DNA of 11,046 nt from Anaerolineae bacterium (lineage in GTDB: Bacteria; Chloroflexota; Anaerolineae; Anaerolineales; Villigracilaceae): assembly GCA_003141915.1 (NCBI GenBank), contig PLNY01000082.1:1106-12151 (forward strand), read 5' to 3'. Of the stretch, positions 1-7,278 are shown one piece after another (the stretch's first letter is position 1; each line of letters opens with the position of its first letter). Under the pieces are notes generated by a model that searched no databases, was not told the origin of the DNA, and saw nothing but the letters and a program-made list of their open reading frames with translations. A program made the position numbers and the translations under genes.

Positions 1-1
1 G

Positions 2-277
2 CGCGGGAATATCAATCCGATGATCGCTAATGCTTCAGCGGTTATTACGCAACAGTCCACTTGCACATTTGTGGCGATTGCGCTTGGCAAGGAGGTTTAT
101 ACAAACTTGAACATCAATGAGCTAAAGCATTTGATGCCTATTCAAAATGGAGGGTTGTCTGCTCAAAAGATCTCGGAAATTTCGCGACGCTTGTTGCATA
201 CTCCCATGCCCGTTCTAGAACAAGTCCGCCGAGGCTATCGCGCCCGACCCAAATGGGAACAGGCTGATTCATTCTAA
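2..277 (+). CDS. C-terminal fragment of a possible glycosyltransferase-like protein (5' end outside window)
   Basis: The frame is open to the left edge, so the gene begins before the window; the ATG at position 20 is internal and not a supported start. The visible 91 or so residues end at a TAA at 275-277. The segment contains a hydrophobic strand followed by TQQST and an ALGKEVY motif, then a short loop ending PIQNGG and a basic amphipathic tail. A Ser/Thr-rich turn followed by 'A-L/I-G-K-x-V' resembles the nucleotide-sugar side of GT-B fold glycosyltransferases and epimerase-like enzymes, where the catalytic C-terminal domain often reads this way. That is a resemblance only, and no donor or acceptor can be named. 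It runs convergently toward ppk1 with 177 bp between stops and is not part of the polyphosphate block. It is certainly coding; the family call is tentative. Confidence 0.55.
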   Translation, partial: RGNINPMIANASAVITQQSTCTFVAIALGKEVYTNLNINELKHLMPIQNGGLSAQKISEISRRLLHTPMPVLEQVRRGYRARPKWEQADSF

Positions 278-454
278 TCATGGATCGGATTCCGAAAGTG
301 TGATTCAAATGAAGATTTATATTTCCATATACCGTATTGCCGGATTATCCACTTTGGACATACAACTGCGATTTAGAAAGTTGCCGTCGTTCAAGTTATT
401 GATTCCCATGCCCCTTATCTGGCTTACGCGTTTCTCGCGGTTGTAGCTTCGTAA
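278..454. other. Convergent intergenic spacer without a clear terminator
   Basis: This 177-bp stretch lies between the stop of the left-hand gene and the stop of ppk1. It holds a short palindrome, TCGGA-T-TCCGA (285-295), and a bulged inverted repeat (291-300 with 350-358) whose 49-nt loop makes it a poor terminator. A CGCG-AGAAA-CGCG pairing is possible around 426-440 on the minus strand, but no run of T follows it. I see no gene here. Confidence 0.4.
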
Positions 455-2557
455 TCATTGACTTTTCCTGGATTGATTCATTAACCATTCCTGAATATCA
501 ATTCGTTCGTCAGCATCACTGAGATGCTCCCGCTTGTACTTACCATCCGCCTGCATCCACCACGCCCGCGCATTATCCTTTAGATATAAATCCAACACAT
601 GATCGCGTAAATAACGGACGTGTTCAGCGCTTTCGATAGGGAAGACAACTTCAACCCGGTGATTTAAATTGCGCGTCATTAAATCAGCACTGCCGAGATA
701 AATCTCCTCCTTACCGCCATTATAAAAATAAAAGATTCGGCTGTGCTCCAGAAATCTCCCAACAACGCTGATCACGCGGATGTTTTCACTGATGTTCTTC
801 ATTCCCGGACGCAGACAGCAAATCCCTCGCATCAGCAAATCCACCTGGACGCCTGCTTGTGAAGCCTCGTATAACAATTGGATCATTTCCGGGTCCACAA
901 TTGCATTGGCTTTAAAAATCAAATGAGACTTCTCGCCATGTTTGGCATGTTCAATTTCGCGCTGGATCAAGGCGGACAATCTCTGGCGCAGATTGAGAGG
1001 GGCAACGAATAACTTTCGATAATCCTGCTGGGTGGAGTACCCGGTTAGAAAATTGAACAAATCGGTCGCATCTGCCCCGATGGCTTCGTCGCAAGTGAAG
1101 ATGCCAATATCTTCATAAATGTTGGATGTCACGGAGTTGTAGTTGCCGGTTGCCAGATGAACATAACGTCGAATGCCATCTGCTTCCTGCCGCACCACCA
1201 TCCCAATTTTTGAATGTGTCTTCAAGCCAACCAAGCCGTACACAACATGAACGCCCGCCTGTTCCAGTTTACGCGCCCAGCCAATATTACTTTCTTCATC
1301 GAAGCGGGCCTTGAGTTCCACGAGCACGGCCACTTGCTTGCCGCGTTCCGAGGCTTCCAGCAATGCCTCGACTACCGGTGAATTGGGTCCGACGCGGTAA
1401 AGAGTCTGTTTAATGGCGAGCACTTGCGGGTCCCGCGCGGAAGCGTTTAGAAAATCAATCACGGAAGAAAACGAATCATAAGGATGATGAAGCAGAATAT
1501 TTTCCTGACGGATCGCGGCGAATATATCCTCCGCAACTTCTACATCTTTGAATGGACCAACTACTCGGGGTTGATAAGGCGAATATTTAAGATCATAGCG
1601 TTCGATGCTTTCATAGACCTGCATTAGATCGGCCAACCCGAGCGGAATCTTTTGGATGAACACGTCGCTGCGCTTGATCTCAAGATTTTCAACCAGCAGA
1701 TTGCGAATCGGGATGGGCATGGAATCGTGAATGGCAATCTGCACAACCGATCCAAACTTTCTGCGGCGAATGTTTTGTTGCATGGTCTCAAGCAGATCAT
1801 CCGCTTCGATCTCCTGGATTTCAATATCGGCGTCGCGGATGACGCGGAAAGGATGCGCTTCGAGCACCTCCATTCCGGGGAAAAGCAAGCCAACGTTTGC
1901 AGCAATTATCTGTTCCAGCCAGACAAAATAATGATGATGCGGTATCGTGCCATCCTTGCGCGCGCCTCCGGACGAATGCTTAATGGGCACAAAGCGCGGC
2001 AATGTGCTTGGCACTTTGAGACGCGCAAATTTCTCATTGCCTTTCGGATCGCGAATGACAATGGCAAGATTGACGCTTAGATTGGAAATATGAGGAAATG
2101 GATGACCGGGATCCAGTGCGAGCGGCGTCAGCACCGGATACACTACTTCCTTGAAATACGCATCTGCTTTTTCCTTTTGAGATTTGCTCAAGCGGCTGTA
2201 ATTCAAAACATGGATTCCTGCCTTATCCAATTTAGGAAGCAGTTTGCGAGACAAGCATCCTTGCGCTTCATGATAGAGTTCCGTGGACAGCTTGCGGATG
2301 GCGGCCAGTTGTTCGCGCGGGGTCAAACCATCCGGCGAGACTTCGGTGATGCGAGCTTCCACCTGTTTGCGAATGCCCGAAACACGCACCATGAAGAACT
2401 CGTCCATGTTCGAGCCGAAGATGGACAGGAACTTGACGCGTTCCAGTAATGGATTATTTTCATCCAGCGCTTCATCCAGTACGCGGCGCTGGAATTCGAG
2501 CAGGCTGAGTTCTCGATTGATGAATAGTTCGGGAGAAAGGGAAACCGTTTCTGGCAT
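455..2557 (-). CDS. ppk1: Polyphosphate kinase 1
   Basis: Polyphosphate kinase 1 reversibly transfers the gamma phosphate of ATP onto a growing inorganic polyphosphate chain, usually as a membrane-associated oligomer. The 700-residue length is typical of the family. The N-terminal domain opens with INRELSLLEFQRRVLDEA (13-30), followed by the head domain and two PLD-like C-terminal domains. Family landmarks are visible: KTHSKIG with His448, the equivalent of the autophosphorylated histidine; YVHLATGNYN with His467; and RFLEHSRI with His605, the second active-site histidine. No key residue appears missing. It is the last gene of a five-gene minus-strand block and starts at an ATG 9 nt after the upstream sixA-like stop. 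No good Shine-Dalgarno precedes it, so translation is probably coupled to the gene before. Identification is very secure. Confidence 0.97.
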   Translation of the reverse strand: MPETVSLSPELFINRELSLLEFQRRVLDEALDENNPLLERVKFLSIFGSNMDEFFMVRVSGIRKQVEARITEVSPDGLTPREQLAAIRKLSTELYHEAQGCLSRKLLPKLDKAGIHVLNYSRLSKSQKEKADAYFKEVVYPVLTPLALDPGHPFPHISNLSVNLAIVIRDPKGNEKFARLKVPSTLPRFVPIKHSSGGARKDGTIPHHHYFVWLEQIIAANVGLLFPGMEVLEAHPFRVIRDADIEIQEIEADDLLETMQQNIRRRKFGSVVQIAIHDSMPIPIRNLLVENLEIKRSDVFIQKIPLGLADLMQVYESIERYDLKYSPYQPRVVGPFKDVEVAEDIFAAIRQENILLHHPYDSFSSVIDFLNASARDPQVLAIKQTLYRVGPNSPVVEALLEASERGKQVAVLVELKARFDEESNIGWARKLEQAGVHVVYGLVGLKTHSKIGMVVRQEADGIRRYVHLATGNYNSVTSNIYEDIGIFTCDEAIGADATDLFNFLTGYSTQQDYRKLFVAPLNLRQRLSALIQREIEHAKHGEKSHLIFKANAIVDPEMIQLLYEASQAGVQVDLLMRGICCLRPGMKNISENIRVISVVGRFLEHSRIFYFYNGGKEEIYLGSADLMTRNLNHRVEVVFPIESAEHVRYLRDHVLDLYLKDNARAWWMQADGKYKREHLSDADERIDIQEWLMNQSRKSQ

Positions 2558-2566
2558 TTCGCGGCT

Positions 2567-3067
2567 TTATACTTTTGTGGAAATCTTCGGCGTCAGCAGC
2601 CATTCGAGGGTGGCTCTGCGCTCGATGCGAAAATCATCCGCGGACAAACAACAAACGCTGCCGTATCTCACATTGATCGCCAGGTCCGGATCACCAGCGG
2701 CGAGCGCGCTGATGAGCAAACCAAGACATGGTTCATGACCGACAATCACAAGTTCTTCAACGATATATTTCTCGATAATCTCCGCGATCATCGGTTCAGG
2801 CTGGCTCGCAGGCAGGAGTCTTTCGCTGAATTCGATTTTGTTTTTCTTGTACTTCAACTCTTTGGCAAGAATCTCGGCGGTTTGGCGGGCGCGCAGATAT
2901 GGACTGGAAATAATTGCATCGGGATTCACATTCAACCGTTTGAGAACATGACCGACTTTATTCATTTTCTCCCGGCCCTTATCGGTCAATGGACGCTGGG
3001 TATCATCTTCGTAGCCGGGCTCGCCGGGTTCATACGCAATTCCGTGACGAACGAGATAGATTTTCAT
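2567..3067 (-). CDS. sixA: SixA-type phosphohistidine phosphatase, second of a tandem pair
   Basis: This is a small histidine-phosphatase-superfamily protein of the SixA type, a family that removes phosphate from phosphohistidine on proteins; the actual substrate here is unknown. Counting from the ATG at 3067 the protein has 166 residues. The catalytic RHG carries Arg7 and nucleophile His8, SSPYLRARQTA holds Arg59, and VGHEP holds the second catalytic His111. An in-frame TTG at 3082 would add five residues and overlap the preceding gene. I prefer the ATG because it lies 4 nt after that stop, behind a weak AGGAAA, and places RHG at the same position as in the neighbouring copy. It is clearly a diverged duplicate of that copy (shared QRPLT-KG, SPYLR, TA-ILAK, GHEP, EWLL). 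It precedes ppk1 by 9 nt. Confidence 0.88.
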   Translation of the reverse strand: MKIYLVRHGIAYEPGEPGYEDDTQRPLTDKGREKMNKVGHVLKRLNVNPDAIISSPYLRARQTAEILAKELKYKKNKIEFSERLLPASQPEPMIAEIIEKYIVEELVIVGHEPCLGLLISALAAGDPDLAINVRYGSVCCLSADDFRIERRATLEWLLTPKISTKV

Positions 3068-3071
3068 TTTC

Positions 3072-3578
3072 CTATTCACCAATTTCTACAAGCTGGGCCG
3101 GGGACAACAGCCATTCCATTGTGGCGCAACGTCCATATTGAATCTTCTCGATGGAGAGACGGCAAATCCCGCCTTTCTTCAAAATGATCGAAGCACTTGG
3201 ATCACCTGTAATCAACACTGATGCAAGATTGCTCAAATATGGTTCGTGGCCAATCAGCGCAATGTGTTGGACATCGCCATACTTTTCATTGATCTCATCC
3301 ACCAATTGGTCGGCGTAACCTGTTGGTGCAAGATGCTCGGTGCAAACGACCTGGTCCTCTTTCAAATCAAACTTCTTCGCCAGAATGTGCGCTGTCTGAG
3401 TCGAGCGCAGGTAGGGACTGGTCAGGATCAGGTCGAGTTGAATCTCCAGTTCCTTGAGTCCCTGTGCGATGGAGCGCATCTTCTTCTGACCTTTGCCGGT
3501 CAGCGGACGCTGGCTGTCGTCGCCTTCGAACAGTCCCGCTTCCACGGCGATTGCGTGACGGATGATGTACAGGTTCAT
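3072..3578 (-). CDS. sixA: SixA-type phosphohistidine phosphatase, first of a tandem pair
   Basis: This 168-residue member of the histidine phosphatase superfamily is close in length to E. coli SixA (about 160 residues). It has RHA with nucleophile His8, TSPYLRSTQTA with Arg58, and IGHEP with His111, so the catalytic set looks intact. SixA proteins act on protein phosphohistidine in phosphorelays; here, placement between a CHAD protein and ppk1 suggests a role in polyphosphate metabolism, which is inference. The ATG at 3578 is supported by GGGAG a few bases upstream and by the RHA lying at residues 7-8 as usual. The CHAD frame continues out of phase through its first 212 bp. Its stop is 4 nt before the ATG of the second copy, which strongly suggests one transcript. 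Confidence 0.9.
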   Translation of the reverse strand: MNLYIIRHAIAVEAGLFEGDDSQRPLTGKGQKKMRSIAQGLKELEIQLDLILTSPYLRSTQTAHILAKKFDLKEDQVVCTEHLAPTGYADQLVDEINEKYGDVQHIALIGHEPYLSNLASVLITGDPSASIILKKGGICRLSIEKIQYGRCATMEWLLSPAQLVEIGE

Positions 3579-4467
3579 GCTTCTTCTCCCATGGGAAAGG
3601 TTGATCAGACGCGGCGCGCCAAAAGGTGATGAGTTCGCCCTTATCTTCTATGAAGGCGGCGATAAATTCAGCGTGGCGTTGTTCGTAGAAACGGCGGACC
3701 GGTTTCGGGTCAAAGGACGATGCGCCGCTTTCGGAAAAGTCATTCAAGGCGCCGAGAAACACTTCCATATCCTGAATGTCGCCCATCGCACTTTGATACA
3801 CATGCATGCGTTCAAGATGCGACTCCGGATAATCCGCAATCAGCGGCTGGACGACCTCAGCCATGTAACGAAACTTTTTGAATGCAAGCCGCAAGCGATG
3901 AATGGTGCCGGGCTGAGACGCATCCACCTGAATGAAAGCTTGCATCGTTCTTAAATAAACGTTATCCACCACTTGAAACAACTGGACTAGAAAACGCTCT
4001 TCGATCGATCGTTTCTTCAGCGATTCACCGATTTTCTCGATGCGCTTCTTAAACTCAGAGAGCTTTAGCGCGTTGATTTGTTTTCGAGCCAGCCGCAACA
4101 AGTGTTTTTCGCGTTCCTGCAAATATATTTCAAAATGTTTGAGATTCAGAAAGCTCTCAATCGTTTCTGATACCTCAACTAGCATCACCTGCGCATCGCG
4201 CAAATCATCCAGATCATCAAGTTGATCCCTTAGAAAACGCCGCGTCTTTTGAAGGCGCGGATTGGGATCGAGCGCGCGGGCAATATCCAGCACGGCTAAT
4301 AAACGCCGCGTCGCCACGCGCAGATCATGGACTGCCTCTTCAGAAAATTCGCGGCGGCAAGTTTTAACTTGCACTCGATAATTTTCCCAGCGCTCATCCA
4401 GCGCGGTAATTAGGAGCGCTCCGTCTCGCTCGACGCTTCGTTTGGCTGTGGATTGCCGCGCAGTCAT
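3367..4467 (-). CDS. CHAD-domain protein, probable polyphosphate-binding, with an anomalous C-terminal extension
   Basis: CHAD domains are conserved alpha-helical domains rich in His, Arg and Lys, known to bind inorganic polyphosphate and commonly encoded beside polyphosphate enzymes. Two halves are visible: EEAVHDLRVATRRL (44-57; His47, Arg50, Arg54, Arg55) and TIHRLRLAFKKFRYMAEV (188-205; His190, Arg191, Arg193, Lys197, Lys198, Arg200), with MGDIQD at 228-233. The recognisable domain ends near residue 296. Residues 297-366 are encoded inside the following sixA gene in another frame and are Arg/Ser/Asp/Pro-rich without domain character, so they may result from a lost stop or a one-base indel. 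A TGA overlapping the sixA ATG (as ATGA) lies one frame away. The gene starts 7 nt after the ppx stop. The CHAD call is secure; the true C-terminus is not. Confidence 0.88.
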   Translation of the reverse strand: MTARQSTAKRSVERDGALLITALDERWENYRVQVKTCRREFSEEAVHDLRVATRRLLAVLDIARALDPNPRLQKTRRFLRDQLDDLDDLRDAQVMLVEVSETIESFLNLKHFEIYLQEREKHLLRLARKQINALKLSEFKKRIEKIGESLKKRSIEERFLVQLFQVVDNVYLRTMQAFIQVDASQPGTIHRLRLAFKKFRYMAEVVQPLIADYPESHLERMHVYQSAMGDIQDMEVFLGALNDFSESGASSFDPKPVRRFYEQRHAEFIAAFIEDKGELITFWRAASDQPFPWEKKHEPVHHPSRNRRGSGTVRRRRQPASADRQRSEEDALHRTGTQGTGDSTRPDPDQSLPALDSDSAHSGEEV

Positions 4468-4474
4468 GACTGCC

Positions 4475-6007
4475 TTATCCTATCTCAAGCCCTACGCCGA
4501 AGATTTCCTGGAACAATGCGCGGCGTTTATTCAAAGCCCATTTCTCGAGCATCAGATCACCGCGGCCGCGCAGGGTCAACACCCATCCCTTTTTCTTTTG
4601 CGCGAGCATGGCATCCGAAACATGCTGTGCGTGGCTGACATCCATGCCGTCAGCGAGACGAATCAAGGCACATAATTTGGTGACGGTTGCCCGGTCGTTT
4701 TGAGGCAAAGCCCTGAAGTTTGAATCTTCAGGCGAAGGAAATGATGAACGATGGTAGCGAACGAGGTTTGCAACAATTTCCTGTTGGTGTTCATTCAATC
4801 CAATCATGGGATTGGCTTTGATGATGTAATAGCCATGTTGGTCATGGTCAATCGTGTTGATGAAATGACCGATGTCATGCAGGAGCGCGCCCACTTCCAG
4901 CAGGAGGCGCTCATCCTGACCCAGATTATGAAGCTCCGCGGATTGATCGAATAGATGACTCGCGAGACGGGCCGTCAGCCTGGCATGATTGGCATCGAAT
5001 TGATACTTCTGACCCAGTCGTATCGCTGATTCCCAGACCTGTTCACGGCGCGGCGTACCCTGGGCTAACTTCATGTCCGTAGCCATGTCCAGCAACAAGC
5101 CATCCTTCAAACCCACATGGGGAATGGCAACCTGTTTCACACCCGCCTCGCGCGCGATCAATTGGAGCGCCACCGTTGCAGGCAGTATGACATCGGCGCG
5201 GTCCGAACGAAGTTTTAGTTTGCGGACCCGATCCTTGACACTCATACTACTCAGCTCCTCAATCAAATCCTGCAATTCTCCCATTGTGATCAGCTTGTCG
5301 CTATCGCGCTTGAAAAGCTTTTGGCGGAGCCGGCCCATCTCTTCCACATTTCCTCCGGTTCCCGCGCAGACATCCACTTTTGCGTTGCCAATTTCGCGGT
5401 CAATGCGCTGGCGAGCGGCTTCTGTATATTCCCGGATCAGCAGGCTGAGAGGATGTTTGGGAGACGCCAGGGAGAAAAAAGATTTACTTTCACCGTTCAG
5501 CTTTTGGAGCAGGCGGACCGTGCCCATGTTGTAACTCTCAGTTGAAATCACTTTCTTATCCTCGGCAATAGTGACTTCGACGCTTCCGCCGCCAATATCA
5601 ATCAGCACCGCATGTTTGCCTTTTAGATTAATCGTATTAGCCACCGCGAGATGAATTAAGCGCGCCTCTTCTTCTCCGCTGATGGTCTCGATTCCGATTC
5701 CGGTGGCGCGCAGGACGCGGTCAATCAGAATATCTCCGTTGGTTGCCTCCCGCATGGCGCTGGTGCCAATCGCGCGTATCTTGGTCACTTCCAAGTCCGA
5801 TGCAACCCTTTGAAAATGGCGAAAGGCATTTACAGTTTGCTGAATAGTGACCTCCCGCAAACGGCTGGAGCCAAACGCATCCGTTCCGAGCCGTACCGGC
5901 AGGCGGATATTTTCTATTACCTCCACCTGGCGGGTCTCATTAAACCTTCCAACTATCATTCGAATGGCGTTCGAACCAACGTCAATCGCGGCGATTGTCT
6001 GCATCAT
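4475..6007 (-). CDS. ppx: Exopolyphosphatase / guanosine pentaphosphate phosphatase with C-terminal HD-type domain
   Basis: Ppx/GppA enzymes release orthophosphate from the ends of polyphosphate chains; some also convert pppGpp to ppGpp, and sequence alone does not separate the two activities. The 510-residue protein matches the long form of E. coli Ppx (about 513). The ASKHA fold shows AIDVGSNAIRM (7-17) as phosphate loop 1, ISGEEEARLI (109-118) with the catalytic-type glutamate, and IDIGGGS (137-143) as loop 2. An HD-like domain follows from about residue 325, with LLHDIGH (375-381; His377, Asp378). The first of two ATGs is chosen because AGGTGGGA lies 9 nt upstream. It opens the five-gene block, followed after 7 nt by the CHAD gene. 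Having the degrading enzyme in one transcript with the synthesising one (ppk1) is a known arrangement. Confidence 0.93.
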   Translation of the reverse strand: MMQTIAAIDVGSNAIRMIVGRFNETRQVEVIENIRLPVRLGTDAFGSSRLREVTIQQTVNAFRHFQRVASDLEVTKIRAIGTSAMREATNGDILIDRVLRATGIGIETISGEEEARLIHLAVANTINLKGKHAVLIDIGGGSVEVTIAEDKKVISTESYNMGTVRLLQKLNGESKSFFSLASPKHPLSLLIREYTEAARQRIDREIGNAKVDVCAGTGGNVEEMGRLRQKLFKRDSDKLITMGELQDLIEELSSMSVKDRVRKLKLRSDRADVILPATVALQLIAREAGVKQVAIPHVGLKDGLLLDMATDMKLAQGTPRREQVWESAIRLGQKYQFDANHARLTARLASHLFDQSAELHNLGQDERLLLEVGALLHDIGHFINTIDHDQHGYYIIKANPMIGLNEHQQEIVANLVRYHRSSFPSPEDSNFRALPQNDRATVTKLCALIRLADGMDVSHAQHVSDAMLAQKKKGWVLTLRGRGDLMLEKWALNKRRALFQEIFGVGLEIG

Positions 6008-6407
6008 GCTTTATTGTCCCACCTAAAACCATTTTTGTGCAGAGTTAACAATTCGATTCTTCCGATGCAAAGTTGGCTGGCGTATAAAAATTTGCTTCAT
6101 AAGCATGCAAGGCCTACGATAAAATAACATGTTCTGATTAACATCCATTTTTCAGAATGTTAATATCTTGTAAACGACAATCCCTTTCATTAGAAGATCG
6201 AATTATCGTTTACTCTTTACACGAATAACATCAAATATAGGTTCGAATTGACCATCACTCCAATAAATTGGACGGCGCTGATCCTTGTGGGAATTTTATT
6301 AGGCATTTTTTCAAGCGAACTTTGCAGCAGACAGCGCCCCCATGAAGCATTCCAATTTTTAATCAGAAGCTTGAAATCACGATGATCAAACCGTAAAAGA
6401 GGAAAAA
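6008..6407. other. Long intergenic region upstream of ppx, no convincing gene
   Basis: About 400 bp lie between the phosphatase stop and the ppx start. The stretch is AT-rich and should contain the promoter of the ppx block, but I find no good -35/-10 pair on the minus strand; TTGCAT and TTATAC 17 bp apart (near 6085-6113) is only a weak candidate. It holds the TAACAT repeat cluster (6125-6163), another TTAACA at 6045-6050, and a 65-nt segment bounded by GGCGCTG/CAGCGCC (6274-6338). A 70-codon frame crossing it shows no recognisable protein. Confidence 0.5.
6125..6163. repeat. TAACAT/ATGTTA repeat cluster upstream of the ppx block
   Basis: Within 39 bp, TAACAT occurs at 6125-6130 and 6139-6144 and ATGTTA at 6157-6162. 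TTAACAT (6138-6144) and ATGTTAA (6157-6163) form a perfect 7-bp inverted repeat with a 12-bp spacer, and AACATGTT (6126-6133) is itself an 8-bp palindrome. An alternative bulged stem pairs TAACA+TTCTGA (6125-6137, with TG bulged) with TCAGAATGTTA (6152-6162). Read on the minus strand, TTAACA and TTAATC begin exactly 22 bp apart. The cluster lies about 120-155 bp before the ppx start, where an operator would be reasonable. Low sequence complexity makes chance a real alternative. Confidence 0.4.
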
Positions 6408-7244
6408 CTATTCCAGATACAACGTGCACAAATGTTCAACCTGCTCTTTGGTTAAATCCAGTCCACGAAGCACATATTTATCGAACGATCCGTATTGCCA
6501 GTCAATGGTTTCAAAAGCAGTTGCCAGGTAAGCAGCTTTTACTTCAAGAAAACCAGCAACCACGCTGGTAGCTTTCCACCCCTTTGTGATGACCATCATA
6601 ATGAGGCAGTGTCGCAAAGGTTTGAAGTAATACTGATTTGAAAGAAGATAATCGTATATGACCGTTTCCTGTGGGACACCCAGAATCCGCAATAGGATTG
6701 CCGCCGCAAAACCGGTACGATCCTTTCCAGCGGCACAGTGAAATAGGAGCGGCAGTCCATCTGCTTCCAGTACTTCATGGATAAACTGTCTGTACTGAGG
6801 TGTGAATTTAGCGGCCAACTCCATATTCGTCTCAATGAGGAGTTCAGCCGGATTAATACCATCAACCATTCCGTCTTTAATTTGCTGTTCCACAGCCTTT
6901 GCAACATTTGTGCTGCTGTCCAAGATCGGGATTTCTATTACTTGAATGATGTGATCGGTTGGAAGTCGGTCGGGTTCGTTAATCTTTTCGATATCTGCCC
7001 GAAAGTCAATGATTTTTCTTAATGATAGGTGATCAAGTTTTTGAATGTCCTTATCATTCAGATTGTGCAAGTTCGCAGAACGATAGAGCAAGCCTCGGCG
7101 TATCATGTGACCGTCGACGGTTCGATATCCGCCTAGGTCCCGGAAATTCCGAACACCTGAAAGCGCAATCCGACGGGATTTGTTCAACTTGTTTTGTGCA
7201 ATGCCATCAGTGAAAATAATCGGCTTTTCTACAAATAGATTCAA
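6408..7244 (-). CDS. Protein phosphatase of the CX5R class (bacterial tyrosine-phosphatase family, PtpB-like)
   Basis: This class removes phosphate from phosphotyrosine and, in several bacterial members, from phosphoserine/threonine or phosphoinositides, through a cysteinyl-phosphate intermediate. The P-loop HCAAGKDRTG (169-178) has nucleophile Cys170 and Arg176; the Lys-Asp inside the loop is typical of the family that includes mycobacterial PtpB. Upstream are GVRNFRDLGGY (30-40) and IDFRAD (79-84), the usual N-terminal signatures. At 278 residues the length fits. No signal peptide is seen, so it is probably cytoplasmic. The start is a TTG at 7244 with AGGAG nine bases upstream; an ATG one base after the AGGAGA box reads only three codons to a TGA and cannot be the start. 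It is divergent from the importer operon and separated from ppx by 400 bp. Confidence 0.88.
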   Translation of the reverse strand: MNLFVEKPIIFTDGIAQNKLNKSRRIALSGVRNFRDLGGYRTVDGHMIRRGLLYRSANLHNLNDKDIQKLDHLSLRKIIDFRADIEKINEPDRLPTDHIIQVIEIPILDSSTNVAKAVEQQIKDGMVDGINPAELLIETNMELAAKFTPQYRQFIHEVLEADGLPLLFHCAAGKDRTGFAAAILLRILGVPQETVIYDYLLSNQYYFKPLRHCLIMMVITKGWKATSVVAGFLEVKAAYLATAFETIDWQYGSFDKYVLRGLDLTKEQVEHLCTLYLE

Positions 7245-7260
7245 AGAAACATTCTCCTAC
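7245..7260 (-). promoter_or_regulatory. Ribosome binding site supporting the TTG start of the phosphatase
   Basis: On the minus strand GTAGGAGA is followed, nine bases after AGGAG, by the TTG at 7244. The nearer ATG sits one base from the box, is too close for normal initiation, and reads Met-Phe-Leu-stop. The next in-frame ATG is at codon 47 inside conserved sequence, so TTG is the best start. Confidence 0.6.
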
Positions 7261-7278
7261 GAAATTTAATTTGAATAA

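Noticed and set aside
89..96. Perfect AAGGAGGT Shine-Dalgarno-like sequence
   Set aside because: It codes for Gly-Lys-Glu-Val inside the conserved ALGKEVY segment of the left gene, and no separate gene follows it.
291..358. Inverted repeat between the left gene and ppk1 as a bidirectional terminator
   Set aside because: The arms are separated by 49 nt, carry a bulge, and neither side is followed by a T tract.
1652..2080. 142-codon plus-strand frame antisense to ppk1
   Set aside because: It lies wholly over conserved ppk1 coding sequence, has no ribosome binding site or recognisable domain, and is best explained as a shadow frame.
6274..6338. Possible tRNA, because a 7-bp stem like an acceptor arm encloses about 51 nt
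   Set aside because: It is too short, has no TTCRA T-loop at the right distance, and no convincing anticodon arm can be drawn.
6217..6429. 70-codon minus-strand frame overlapping the 3' end of the phosphatase
   Set aside because: It starts inside the phosphatase at a TTG without a ribosome binding site, and the product shows no recognisable domain or sensible composition.
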